The notes below the pieces were generated by a model. It was not told where the DNA came from. It did not search any database and saw only the letters and a program-made list of their open reading frames with translations. A stretch of 30,235 bases of DNA from Tilletiaria anomala UBC 951 (taxonomy: Eukaryota > Basidiomycota > Exobasidiomycetes > Georgefischeriales > Tilletiariaceae), in NCBI RefSeq assembly GCF_000711695.1, contig NW_013546869.1, forward strand, positions 1 to 30,235, in the 5' to 3' direction. Shown one piece after another: positions 10,734-21,381 of the stretch. A program made the translations under genes and the position numbers. Each line of letters opens with the position of its first letter. Position 1 is the first letter of the stretch.

Positions 10734-11719
10734 CTATGCATCGACGAAGTTCTTGACGTTCTCGAGCCACCTGCAGTATTCGCGCTGCTCCTTCCACTCA
10801 GCCAGCTCCGGGATGAAAAGCGCGAGGTTGGCAGCGATGCCGCGCTCCTCAAGGAAAGCGTAAAACTGCTCTTGGACCTTCTCGTCGAGCGTCTCGAACT
10901 GCGGGCCGACGTAGAGACCCCGGCGCTGCCAGTCCGCTTCGACGGTCAGCTCCGAGGCGAGCTTGGCGTCCGAATAGAATGAGATGGCTTCCACGATGAA
11001 CTCGCCGTCTTGGGCTTGCGCATCAATGTTTAGCGCACCCTGGTTCGGCTACAAGCAGTTGAAGAGATGAAGCAGTGTGAGTGGGATAAGGAAATGTACG
11101 AATAAATAAGGAGCAATCGGGGACGCACCTTCGAGATAGTGATGGCGACTCGAACCGGGAACCCGGCTTCCTCTGACTCTTCGCTGCCCTCAACACCAGA
11201 CTCGCCCTCCTCGCCCATGCCACTGACGGAAGCACTGCTGTCCAAGTCTCCGATGGAGAAGAGCACGCGGATGTGCTCATTTCCGAATTCCCTCGTCAAG
11301 GCAATTTCATCTCCGCCAGTCTTCTCCTCGACTTTCCAGACGCCTTCATTCTTGAAGGCGGTCAAGAATTCCGGCTCATCGCCTGATGTAGCGGCAGTCG
11401 ATGAAGATTCGTCTTTCTCGTACTTGATCTCTTCGACCAGCGACGCGGATAGCTCAGCGTCCGACTCGCCTTGCCCTCGCGCTGCGATGGAGCTGCTGAA
11501 TGCGTGGGATGCGAGCCGGAAGCTCCACGAGCAGGATTTGCTGCCTCTGGCAACGTGATTCCCGTACGAAGACAAGGAAACCTGAGTGAGGATGCCTCGC
11601 TGAGACACTGCAGCACCCGCAGTAGCGAGCCGAGCTGGAAGGGCGGCGCCGCTGGCACGAGACGTGGAGCCTTTGCGCAAAGAGGCAGCGGCCGCACGGC
11701 GACCGGCGAGCATGAGCAT
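10734..11719 (-). CDS. MAM33: Mitochondrial p32 / Mam33 family protein
   Basis: Exons 11719-11129 and 11048-10734 on the minus strand give 301 residues. The 80-nt intron (GTGCGT..GTAG) is phase 0. The first 60-90 residues are rich in Ala, Arg and Ser with almost no acids (MLMLAGRRAAAASLRKG), as in a mitochondrial presequence. The mature part begins with acidic SDAELSASLVEEIKYEKDE, continues with FLTAFKNEGVWKVEEK and VRVAITISK, and ends with YVGPQFETLDEKVQEQFYAF and FLEERGI..LA.FIPELAEWKEQREYCRWLENVKNF. This is the p32/gC1qBP/Mam33 core, an acidic doughnut-shaped matrix trimer tied to mitochondrial translation and respiration. Two ATGs (11719 and 11713) lie two codons apart. It is convergent with the MTFP1-PPT2 gene (137-base gap) and divergent from NDUFB7. 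Confidence 0.92.
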
Positions 11720-12191
11720 CGTGCGAAGTTTGTTTGTTTGAAAGGGCTCCTGGTCCGCTCTTAGATGTCCACCAAAAATTGCGATTTTACTGTGACAAGG
11801 GCTGCTCCCACGAAACAATGGTACCTCAGATGTACGTCTTGCCTTGAAGCTTCGAGCACGAAGTTGAAAGGACAGTGGATGGGGCAGTACGAGCACGTCC
11901 ACTACGGTCAACGCACAAAACCTCTACAATGGAAAGGCGCGCAGTCAGCGAGCGCAAAGTGCAGCGTTCCGTGTTCCGCCCCATCGACCACTAGACTCTC
12001 TCTCCTTGCCATGATTGGCTGACTTCAATCCTCCAATATAGCATCCCCGTCTTGCTTTGCTGCACAACCTGGCAACTTACGGCACGCGCTTGATACCGCC
12101 GCTGCGAAGAAAGACAGGCCGCTGGCAGCTCTTCTTTCGTTTATCTCGGGAACGACGTCCGGGGACTCAGTCAGCAGAAGAAACAATCATC
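11720..12191. promoter_or_regulatory. Divergent intergenic region between p32 and NDUFB7
   Basis: About 470 bases separate two outward-facing genes for mitochondrial proteins, so both promoters must lie here. The reading frames in it are short and not protein-like. I see no motif strong enough to name. Confidence 0.45.
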
Positions 12192-13080
12192 ATGAGCGAC
12201 CAAGCCCACACGGCCTCGGTCGAAGCCGCCAACGCCGCAAGGCTGCCGCTTGGCTACCGGGACTCATGCAGCGCGTGTGTATTCAGGTGGCATGAATTCG
12301 CTTCTCCGGATCGATCTGTTCTGGATATGATCGAATATGGCAGGGCTGGAACTGGAACTGGGGTATAACCGGAAGGCTGCAGGCTGATCCGCTGCAAGAT
12401 GCGAATTCGGTGCTGGTCCGAATGATCGTACAGAACAACACGTACCGGGTTGCAGACCTTTAGGAGCGCAGAAAAATGCTCATATTACTCTGGCTGGCCA
12501 ATACTGGAGCACATCGCTTTAAAAGGAATGGTCATGCTGAAAGAGAAGGAAGGGCATGAATGCACTTGGCCATGGAAGGACCAGTGCGGTGCTGAGACAC
12601 ATTGGGGATAGAAGGGCAGACCCACTATTGCGGACCGCATGGATGTAGAAGGAAAGGGTACTGACTCAGCTCTTCGATCGTCTTTTCAGGCTACTCATTC
12701 CTCTGAACAAGTGCCGCAAGCAAACGCTATACGCTCCTTGGAAATGTGAAGATGAAAGGTGCGCTTGTCTGCGATAGGCCAGGGGACGTTACTCCGCAAT
12801 TTGTGATCAAGGGGTAGCAACGACAGCTGGCTGACTCATTTGTGTGCTCCTTTTGCAATATTCTTTTCGATGGCACTCTGACGCTTAGGCACACATACGA
12901 AAAGTACGTCCTCTCCCGCTCCTGCCATCTGCTCATCGCACGAAATCCGATTTTAACACAAGCGGTCCACTCCCTTCTCTCTGCCACGACTTGAATAGAT
13001 GCCAATATGATGACTTCATCCGGCGACAAAGGGAGCTGAGCAGGCGCGAAATGGAGAAGAGGAAGGAGGCAGCTGCATGA
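12192..13080 (+). CDS. NDUFB7: Complex I subunit NDUFB7 (B18), twin CX9C
   Basis: Four very short exons, 12192-12274, 12690-12758, 12889-12903 and 12999-13080, join in frame to 82 residues. All three introns are phase 2. The product reads LPLGYRDSCSALLIPLNKC, then YAPWKCEDERHTYEKC and QYDDFIRR. This is the NDUFB7 signature: two CX9C pairs (C-SALLIPLNK-C and C-EDERHTYEK-C) that are oxidised by the Mia40 pathway in the intermembrane space. The N-terminus MSDQAHTASVEAAN is small and polar. The third exon is 15 nt and encodes the middle of the second CX9C. The first intron is 415 nt, long for this window. The exons are too short for simple reading-frame searches, but the match to the family across all four leaves little doubt. 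The tail is basic and helical (MEKRKEAAA). Confidence 0.93.
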
Positions 13081-15582
13081 GATACTGCAGTCCGTACATG
13101 AAGTAGGGGAATGGAGCCGACATGTATAGAGATAAAGTCGCAAACGTCGCAGTGACAGCCGGTACACTTCTTTTCTTGAATTCTGGAGTCTGCTGATTTG
13201 CAGCTCTATTTCAATCCCATGATGCAAGACCTGGCCGGCATGGGCAAGGGAAAGAAGTAGACCCCGCGGATCGGTCTCTTGTCGCAATATGACGGCATGG
13301 CGTACCCTCCTTTCATGCCAATACATACTCGCATGCCTATGCATAGTAAGATGGAGCTAGGTGGCCTGATAACTTCACTACTAAACTCTTTACAGGTCGT
13401 CACTTGTCCAACCCATTGTTGGACTCGTCCGTTGCCCCAACCTTCGATAGTTACCTGACTTGAGATTATCGGTATGAGAGCCGATGCTCCCGAATTCGTC
13501 CCACGATTCCTCGTTGAGCCTCAGCTGTGGCCCCGTGGGGCCTGTGGTGGCATGTTGGCAAAGTATTCAGAGAAATTCAAGACGAGCCTGTGATATGTGC
13601 ATGCTATGAAAGTTCGACATGCTCATTTGGGCTGCCTTACCCAGCATCGAGGCCCAATCCTCTGCCTCGCTTAAGTCAAGTGGAACTTCGATGCAGCCTC
13701 CACACGCTTCCATGGCGGCTTCCCCATGATGCATGCAACGAGTCATCAGGGTTGTATACCAGGGTCCCCAACCATCCCTCAACCACCCATGTATTCTTTA
13801 AGCAAGCTATTCGGACTTTTGCGCTAAGGTTGTTGCATGGTAAAACACCGAATAGCCGGCGTGGAGAATACATGTTGGTCAAAAGGTCGTTAAGTTCATG
13901 TATCATGCAGCTTTGACCTTGAGAGCCGGCGGTCTCTAATCGTTGAGGAAGAGACGAATCTTCAAAGACTAGGCTGCAGGGTTCTGGCCATTGAAGAGAG
14001 GCACGTAAAGGGTTGGGAGAGCGAGAGAGGTGGTGCCTGGCAATCGGCCTCAAAAGCAACCGCCAAGAGTCGGCTCTCATGGTCACTCACAAGCCTTTTG
14101 CGAAGGCAGTCCCCGCAAAGGGGAGAAGCGCTTGACCAAGAAGGTCTATGAATGCAGACGTACCTCGAGGATGTGAGAGATTAATAGACGATTGTTCGAA
14201 GCTGTGGTGTTCACCAATCCCAACGGCATGGCCGGCCACTGAAACAGGCTGCCTTTGGCCGTCAGCGCCGCTGTTTCTCTACTACTCGCCTCGACGAGCA
14301 TGTATCAGTGATAGGACATGCCATTCGGATGGATGGATGCTACATCTCCTTACGGCCTCTTAATCTCTAACGTCTTTGAGTCGGAACGCCGTCGTGGCAA
14401 GGCCCTATTCGTAGACGATGTTCGCAACGTGTTGGTGCCAAGCAGACTGCCAAGACTGACCATCCCACCTGCACGTATCCAAGGTGCAGACGCGCGAGCC
14501 AGACCAAGCGAGTGCTGTTTCATGCAGAAGCGCGATGAATTGGAAGAGCCGAATATGAATACGCAAAGCAAAGCAACTACAAGATGCGCCATGGACAACC
14601 TGCCACTACAATGGTCGAGCTTGCGGACGATAAGTCCAGTGACAGGCCTGTCTTTTCCATCAGTCACCATGCTCTCCGACGAGCCGGGCCCCTTTACCAC
14701 AATACTCGACTCCGGCGCCTTATGGTCGGAGGGCAGCCTATTGCCGTGTTTGCTCTGGATCCGCTCCAGAAGCTGCGTTGGCTCGCTTGCGCGGTCGCCA
14801 AGGCCAGCTGGTTCTTCATTTGGCATTGGCGTGGATGAAGAGTGTTAAGCGAGTCTACCATGACAAATGGGCGAAGGCAGGTCAGAAACATGTCATAACC
14901 CTATTCTATCCGAAGTCGATTGTTGGTTTTTGGTTTGTGCTGTTCTTCGGTTCTTCGGCCCGGGTCGAGATGGGAGCGCAAACCACAACAAGATCGCGAT
15001 CTTCGGCGATAGGGCTATGATGAGACCCCACGATAATGAAAGCGATCGATTCTGACCTCACCCAGACCCAAGAGGCCAGACGTGCACACTGTATAGGGTC
15101 ATATACCATTACTACAACTGTTTGCGTTGTCTCAGAAAGAAGAGGGAGGCCTAATCGAAAGAGGGTCAGTCGGCGGAGGAGTGATACGGGTTTGCTTCTG
15201 TCTCGCCTTTACTACATCCTTTGAACGGTCGAGACCTCGGCGTAGTCGGCAACTGCGGTCAGAGCATCCATTTCAACTCGTCGCTCAGCTTGACGCACCG
15301 CGTCGAAGCATTGGCGTCATTCTGGCACTCAGTCGAACCTCTCTCTCAAACATACCAAGAGAGTGAGAGAAAGAAAGCAGAAGAAACCCAGATGCAATCG
15401 TACGCCAGTGTTCCGCACTCTCACGACGCTCATACGCGACGACGACCAGGCGCAGCTCCCTTGACACCTCAGTCAAAGTGGTCTTCCTGACGCCACACAC
15501 TGACCGGAGACTTGCCAGCAAAGCCCTCGAGTCCTAATCGCCGTCGTACTGGCACGCCACATTCAACATTGTCACCTCGACG
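13081..15582. other. 2.5-kb stretch with no supported gene
   Basis: Reading frames on both strands here are below about 180 codons, rich in Cys/Trp/His/Ser and without recognisable motifs or the GC-rich third positions of the real genes. I see no tRNA-like T-arm, no transposon domains and no convincing long terminal repeats. A short exon-like segment at 13204-13260 is discussed under rejected items. The last few hundred bases must hold the promoter of the gene that starts at 15583. Confidence 0.5.
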
Positions 15583-18500
15583 ATGTCGACCCGACATCTG
15601 GACCCACCAGGCGGAGGCCCGGCTCCTCTGCTGACACTCCGGACGCTCCCCCCTCTGCCGCTCTTTCACACACCGCACGCCGTACCTCCACCCCATATGC
15701 CAATCTCGCGCCTTAAGCTGAGCATCGTCCGCATCCTCACCGGCGCGAGCAATGCCGGCGCTGCAAGTGGAAGTGCAAGCGCCAGCAGGAGCAGCAGCGG
15801 AAACGTCATCACCATGACATACGCTGAGCAGGTCAAGGAGATGACACTGCATGGTTGGCGGCTGCAGATGATTGGGCTTGAGCTGAGGCAAAATGCTCTG
15901 ATCGCGCCAGAGACGAGGGAGCGGGTAGCCTCTTTCTCCTCACGGGCTGATGCAGAGAATGGGGGCGCTGATGAGGCGATGCAGGGGTTTGAATTGAAAG
16001 ATGAGCATGAATGCGCACTACTCGAGGAGGGAGATGAGATTGTGTGGGTCTAGAGCAAAACTTTTCTGTTAATCGAAATTAACTGATTTGACCTGTCTTT
16101 CTCGCTGCAGCATCCGAATCAGAAAACCCTACACCTTAGCAGATCTTCAACTCCCCAGCCTACCATCGACACATGTATATGTCGTACCGGCTGCATCGCT
16201 CACACGCGCTGGTACACTGTCCAATCCGCCTTCGTACTCGAGCATACACCCACAGCCGCCGTTGGTCATAACCAGGCGAACATCTTCAGGATTCCGCTCC
16301 GCGTCGGCCTCAGGATTGGGCGACGGAACCGGCACCCGCACCGGCAGGCGGAACAAGTCTGATCGGACGACGGCAACGACCGCTGCTGCAGCGACGAGCC
16401 GGCGAAAGCACTCTCACGCGAATAGCAAAGGGACGCCGCACACCAATGCGGACGCAGAATCTACATGCTCCTCGTCCTCTACCGCTTCAGGACACTCACA
16501 CAGGTCGACCGGCTCACGCGCATCAGTCGCTTCGAACACCACTGCCGCTTTTCTCTCGCTGAACCCGCACATTGCGCTCGCGAAGCCACGCGAGCCAAGC
16601 AGCCACAGCTCGAGTGTCGCAATTACCAGTGCCACCAGCGCCGCGGGGGGCGCCTTCAATGGCATGCGTGCGTACCCGCTCGCGTCCGAGGTAGGGCGCA
16701 CGCGCCGGGGGATGTACACGCTGAAGTTAGGCAGCGGGGCAGCTGGCCCAGGCACTGGATCAGCCGTGGGGGCGGCCAAGGTGCTGACGAGGATTCAGAA
16801 CGGCAGTACAGCAGGGCTCGGGCGACTGTCGGACGCCAAAGCCCTCGATGAGACTGATAAGAAGCGCAGGCCCTCAGGCTCGGCTGCTGCCGCTGCCGCA
16901 AATGGAGCCAAGAGGCGGCAGAGCAGCACGAACAACCTCGGTGCGTGCGGATTCATAGCACCGATGGTAGAGGGCTCGCCCGCACAATCGCCGCTCGGTT
17001 CGCCCTTCAGCACGACATTTTCATCATCAGCGCATCCATCAGCTATTGTGGGGCAGAATACAGCAGCAGGTGCCCAAAGCTCGGCACGCACAGAAGCGAT
17101 GCGCGTCGCCACGAGACGTTCAAACGCTGCCCTGCACCCGATGTATGCTGCGGCTGCAAGCGCGAAGAAGCAGCATCAGTTTCAGCAACAGCAACAGAGC
17201 CAGAACCCTTCGCCTGATATACCGACTTGCGAAGAAGCAGCGGGTACGAAGGTAGACTTGCTCTTGACGACGGCTATCGCGCCACCTAGATCCATCGTAG
17301 CTGTGCTGCCTCACTCATCAGCAGCGGTATCACCCGCCGTGCCTGCCACCCTTTCATCATCATCGATGTCTCCGGTTGCATCACCTCGGGCGCTATCTTC
17401 GCCCGCCAACAGCACCGCGAGCAGCAGCCTGGTGACCAGCGGCAGCAGCGTCACACAGACGGCGCGCACCACCGTGCTGTCGCCGGGCGTGAGCTTCCAC
17501 GTCGGCGTGGGCTGTTCTGCTGCGTCCGGCACCGTCTCTGGCAGTGAGCAAGAGAAGCCGCATACTGTCGCTGGTGGTCAGCGCCCAGCAGGCACCGCGG
17601 GTCTTGCACTGCCCGAGGGACGGCCCTCGCCAGCTAGCGCAAACGTTAACTCTACTTTCGCGGAAAGCACTCCATTGATGTCCGCTATGCCACTCCTCAT
17701 CAGCCCTGGCGTTCCACGCGCTATCGACCGCTCGGCTAGCAGCAGCGGCGCTGGCCCTAGCCGCCCAGATTTCGTCAGTGCACATGCTCCGCCTCCTGTT
17801 GGCATGGGTGATGCAGCGCAGGGAAGACTATCAGTTTTGGCGCCTGCAGAGCCGCTCAGATGCCAGAGCGCTAATGGGACTGCCGCAGCTCACCTGCATG
17901 CAGATGCTGTCACCGGCCCCTCCACGACCGCTAAAAGCAAAGCAAAGGAACTCGACGTTTCTGCCGTCGCATCCGAAAAGGAAGCAAACACCGGAACGAT
18001 GAAACGACGTCCGCTCTTGCGTCAGATCTCCTCTGCGCTCTCTGGCACCAATCTGCTCGGTGAACCTATTACACAGAGCTCTTCTTCGCGTTCAATGATC
18101 GCGAGCTCGGAGACGATGACGGCATCTTCGGCTGTTGCCGAATCTCGAGCACAGGGGGGGCTATCGGGCTTGGCGTCGCCCCCAACGCTACCACTGATTC
18201 AACATCATCTACCATCTCTTGACGGAGCGACACTCGCCGAAGCGCGCAACACCACCAGCGGTTCCGGAACGCGGCGCCCACCGGCCGAGGAACCCATGTC
18301 AGAAGAGGACCAACTTGCGCTCGATGCTGCTATCGCCGCCGCCCTAGCCGAGGCAGATCTGTCTTCTTCCTCGCCTCCGCTGACTCCGTCGCCAGCATTG
18401 GCGGCTTCTGCGGCGGACGCAAAGGGGCAAAGCAGAGGAAAGGAGAAAGGTTTACCCCCAATGCCTACGGCAGTGGGCGCGCCGACTGTCGTCAATGGAC

Positions 18501-19267
18501 ACGTGTATGTCGCCCATCCTGGTGTCAGACAAGATTCTTTCAGCAACGGCAACAGTCGCGGAAAGGGAAGCAGTGCCCATGCTCATGGCCATCAGCATGG
18601 ACAAGGCGCTTTACATAGGCACAGACAGGGTCGGCCGTCCACAGCGCGCAGTCGGCCCTCGGTTGAGGCGAGCGCGATAAGTTCCAGTGACTCGTCAAAC
18701 AACGACAAGAAACTCGCAGGTGATGCCGCGCAGCTGCAGACACTGCTCTGGAATGAGATCGCGAATGCAGGCGGAGGTGGCAGCGGTGGCGGTGGAATCG
18801 GCTTTGGCATTGGCAAGCTGGGGAGGCGCAAGCACAGCAGCAGCGGAGCAGCAGCTGTAGTCCCCGCGGCCTATGTGGAGCCGTCGCTATCTGACACCGG
18901 CACGGACGGCTCCAGCCGGCGACCCAGCTTCGTTGTCCACGTGCAGCAGCGCTCCTTTTCGAGCGATAAGGCGAAATCCAACGCTGGCGCGAGCAGCAAC
19001 GTCGCCGCTGAAGCGAAAGTGGAGAAGCGCTTCGTGGCGGTGCAGAGGGAGCTGGAGAAGGAGCGGCTGAGACAGGCGGAAGCAGAGGCTGCCCGGTACG
19101 AGGAGATCCGCAAGCGCGAAGCCAAGAAGCGTGAAGAGGCCGAGAAGAAGGTAGCAGAAGCGAAAAGACGCAAAGTGAAGCAGCAGTGGGAGATGTGGGA
19201 GGAAATCAGGCGGCGCGAGAGGGAGGCAGGCTTGCCACCGGCCGCTGTTGCGGATCGCGCGAGGTGA
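15583..19267 (+). CDS. Large low-complexity protein of unknown function with C-terminal charged helix
   Basis: Exons 15583-16043 and 16111-19267 are joined by a 67-nt intron (GTGGGT..GCTGCAG, phase 2), giving 1205 residues. I do not recognise the family. The N-terminal part (about 85-170) is the only segment that looks folded: TYAEQVKEMTLHGWRLQMIG and, across the splice, GDEIVIRIRKPYTLADL. The next 900 residues are Ser/Ala/Pro/Thr-rich and probably disordered, with a Gln run (QFQQQQQSQ), a possible ubiquitin-interacting-like helix near 883-905 (EEDQLALDAAIAAALAEAD), a His-rich patch near 977-994 (HAHGHQHGQG) and a Gly run near 1040. The end (about 1120-1190) is a strongly charged coiled-coil or single helix (KRREEAEKKVAEAKRRK-type, then EMWEEIRRRERE) that contains a basic cluster able to act as a nuclear signal. 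Length and open frame make it a real gene. The role is unknown. Confidence 0.78.
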
Positions 19268-19501
19268 TAAATCGCTTACCGGCATTGTAGGGCCATCCAC
19301 CAACTCGATAAATTATGCGCAGTTTCATCAATCTTGCGGATACCCGAACTGTTGCGGCATCGCCAATACTTTGTAAAACATGGCCACAGGTGCATCGACC
19401 GGGCATTACGATCGTTTCAAAAGTTGCATCGTCTTTACCCATCTATTCTTCCCTTTGGTCTAGCTTCTAACACGGACGTCTACGCCAGCTGGTGTGTGCG
19501 A

Positions 19502-20638
19502 TTAGTAACCCTGTGCATTGTCAATGACCCCCACAAATTTGCCGCTGCCGCTGAGAACGGCTTGGATGTTGTCGTTCCATCGTTGCGACAGGAGCGGTAT
19601 GATCTGTTCAGGCGTGTCGGCCGTGTGCGGCGTAATGATCAGGTTCTTCTCCCCATCCTTGGCGAGCTGCCATAGCTTATGATCTTCCGGAAGGGGTTCC
19701 GGCGCAGTGACGTCGAGTCCTGCGCCGAGGATGAGATTCTTCTCGAGTGCGATGGCAAGGTCGTCGGTCTTGATCAGCTCGCCACGCGCGACATTCACGA
19801 TGATCGCTTTGCGCTGCATGTTCTCGAACTGCTTCAACGTGAACAAATTTGCGGTTTCCTTCGTTGCAGCGGCAGCGAGGTAGACGATGCCAGCATGTGG
19901 GAGGTATTTGTCGAGGTTGGTGAACGAGTCGATCTTAACGTGTTTCAGGTGCTCGGGCCAGGCACCGTCGACGGACCGCCGCAGGACAGTGATGGAGCAG
20001 CTGAATGGTGCTAGCTGATCTATCAGCGAAAGCGCGATGCCGCCGGCGCCGATGACCAGCACGTTTTGGCCGAAGAGCGACTCGGCGGCAGGCGAGCCCC
20101 ATGAGGAGGCGAGGACGCGTCTAGGGATGAAGCGCAGCAATGCCAGGGACAGCATCAGCGCGTGCTCTGCGACAGGTTGGGCGTAGGCGCCTTTCGCGGA
20201 GGTCCAGAGCCGGTGCTTTCCCACGTCGGACATGATCAGCTGCGAGTAGGCGTTGACGCCTGCCATGGGTAGCTGCCAGTGAGAAGACGCATGGAAGGTA
20301 AGCGCTAAGGCTGTCTTGTCTGGCCGCCATTCGGCAATGTTGTGCGTCAGAAAGCTCACCTGGATCCACTTGATGTGTTCTGTCTCCTTCAGCGTCTTCT
20401 CCAGCAGCGGCAGGTTCTTGGGGCTAGGGTCGAGCCAGATAATACCGGTCGTGCGTTCCGAGATGTCATTCTCGAACGTCGCCCCGGAGCCCTGTACCCG
20501 CTCGACCGTCTTGCTGAAGTGCCCCGTGCTGCGGTTCTCTGCGGGAAGGAAAACGATAGTTCCGTCTTTTGCGGGCCGCATGTTGTCGGGAACGTGTGCT
20601 TGCTCGGCGAGCACAGCGCGGTGCTGGAAGGTGGACAT
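19502..20638 (-). CDS. D-isomer-specific 2-hydroxyacid dehydrogenase family protein
   Basis: The minus-strand frame is open over the whole span, but family alignment requires removal of an 87-nt intron at 20359-20273 (GTGAGC..GGCAG). The spliced protein is then 349 residues with HIKWIQ joined to LPMAGVNAYSQL. The NAD-binding fold starts at GQNVLVIGAGGIALSLIDQL; the last glycine of GxGxxG is Ala. Catalytic positions are visible: Arg in VNVARGELI, Glu in LDVTAPEPLPEDHKLW, and His in ITPHTAD. These enzymes reduce 2-oxoacids to D-2-hydroxyacids, or the reverse, with NAD(P)H; the substrate cannot be told. No organelle signal is evident. The start at 20638 is the only well-placed ATG. It lies divergent to CMC4 and convergent with the large unknown gene (234-base gap). 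Confidence 0.88.
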   Translation of the reverse strand: MSTFQHRAVLAEQAHVPDNMRPAKDGTIVFLPAENRSTGHFSKTVERVQGSGATFENDISERTTGIIWLDPSPKNLPLLEKTLKETEHIKWIQVSFLTHNIAEWRPDKTALALTFHASSHWQLPMAGVNAYSQLIMSDVGKHRLWTSAKGAYAQPVAEHALMLSLALLRFIPRRVLASSWGSPAAESLFGQNVLVIGAGGIALSLIDQLAPFSCSITVLRRSVDGAWPEHLKHVKIDSFTNLDKYLPHAGIVYLAAAATKETANLFTLKQFENMQRKAIIVNVARGELIKTDDLAIALEKNLILGAGLDVTAPEPLPEDHKLWQLAKDGEKNLIITPHTADTPEQIIPLLSQRWNDNIQAVLSGSGKFVGVIDNAQGY

Positions 20639-21129
20639 GGTGGGCGGCGTGGGTGCGGCGAGCTGCGAGAAGGTTCAATGACGCCTGCGGTTGTTGAGGT
20701 GATTGGAGGCCGTCAGAAATGGCACTTTTGGGTGATGTGGTGAGGAGCGGTAGAGGATAGAAGCAGCGCGGTGGTTTCTATGACGAGACAGACTCGGACA
20801 ATGTGGAAGAGGTCTAACCAGCTTCTAGATATATATAGTAGCGGGGATATCATTCTATTGTCAAACTGGGTATTGTCGCTATGTGGGCGTGGGGCTCCGT
20901 CTCCGCGTCGGCGTCGGCGTGGGGGGAGGCGCGGACCGAAGAAGATGCCGATGGTTGTCGTGGGTGTGGATGACGACAACGAAGATGCGACTCTCGACAT
21001 TCGACGTTGCTCGTCAAGTCTTTACCTGACGATTCTCAACACAAATAGAGGGTTGCATGGACAGGAGCCTGGAATCGCGAGTACATCGAGTCCTTCGACA
21101 GACCGTCAAAGAAGGCCCTTCAGCCGGTC
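20639..21129. promoter_or_regulatory. Divergent intergenic region between dehydrogenase gene and CMC4
   Basis: About 490 bases between outward-facing starts. A G/C-rich patch with repeated GGCGTCGGCGTGG lies near 20908-20932, and an ATATATATAG element near 20829. These may be promoter parts, but nothing in the sequence proves it. Confidence 0.4.
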
Positions 21130-21381
21130 ATGCCGTCAGACGCTACCGAAACAGCCGCGACGAGCGCGTGCCATGCGCACGCGTGCGCAATCCAGAGCTG
21201 CCTGCAAAAGAACACGTTCCAGCAGGACAAGTGCGAAGGCCTGATCGATGCATTGTATCGATGCTGTGCGCGCTTTTACCGCTCGCACGGCACAGATGCC
21301 AAGCAGCCCGACGCTTGTCCGAAACCGGCCGAGCTGAAGAAGAAGCTGGAGAAGAGGGGAATGAATGAGTCGTTGCAGTGA
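21130..21381 (+). CDS. CMC4: Cmc4-like twin CX9C protein
   Basis: A single exon of 83 residues. Cys14 and Cys24 form the first CX9C (with the family's extra Cys19 in ACAIQSCLQKN), and Cys35 and Cys45 form the second (C-EGLIDALYR-C, followed by Cys46). The tail DACPKPAELKKKLEKRG is also usual. This spacing and the AIQ-x-CL-x-x-N-x-x-x-x-x-KC pattern identify Cmc4 (p8 MTCP1 family), a soluble mitochondrial intermembrane-space protein imported through Mia40. Its precise function is not settled even in model organisms. The length matches the family, the ATG at 21130 is immediately upstream of the conserved part, and no intron is needed. Confidence 0.92.
   Translation: MPSDATETAATSACHAHACAIQSCLQKNTFQQDKCEGLIDALYRCCARFYRSHGTDAKQPDACPKPAELKKKLEKRGMNESLQ

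Noticed and set aside
11139-11558. 139-codon plus-strand frame opposite p32
   Set aside because: It is exactly antisense to the p32 first coding exon and Ser/Pro-rich, as expected from the complement of acidic codons.
13204-13260. Exon-like segment after CTGATTTGCAG reading LYFNPMMQDLAGMGKGKK then TAG
   Set aside because: It looks like a protein C-terminus after a good acceptor, but no upstream exon with a donor in the right phase was found, NDUFB7 already ends at 13080, and 18 open codons are not significant.
13474-14080. 11-base inverted repeat ATGAGAGCCGA / TCGGCTCTCAT flanked by GGT on both sides, resembling a small DNA transposon
   Set aside because: An 11-base inverted match is expected by chance in a stretch of this size, similarity does not extend further, and no transposase fragment lies inside.
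15221-15490. 89-codon open frame just upstream of the large unknown gene
   Set aside because: No conserved content and no credible splice into the next exon; it is more likely 5' leader or chance.
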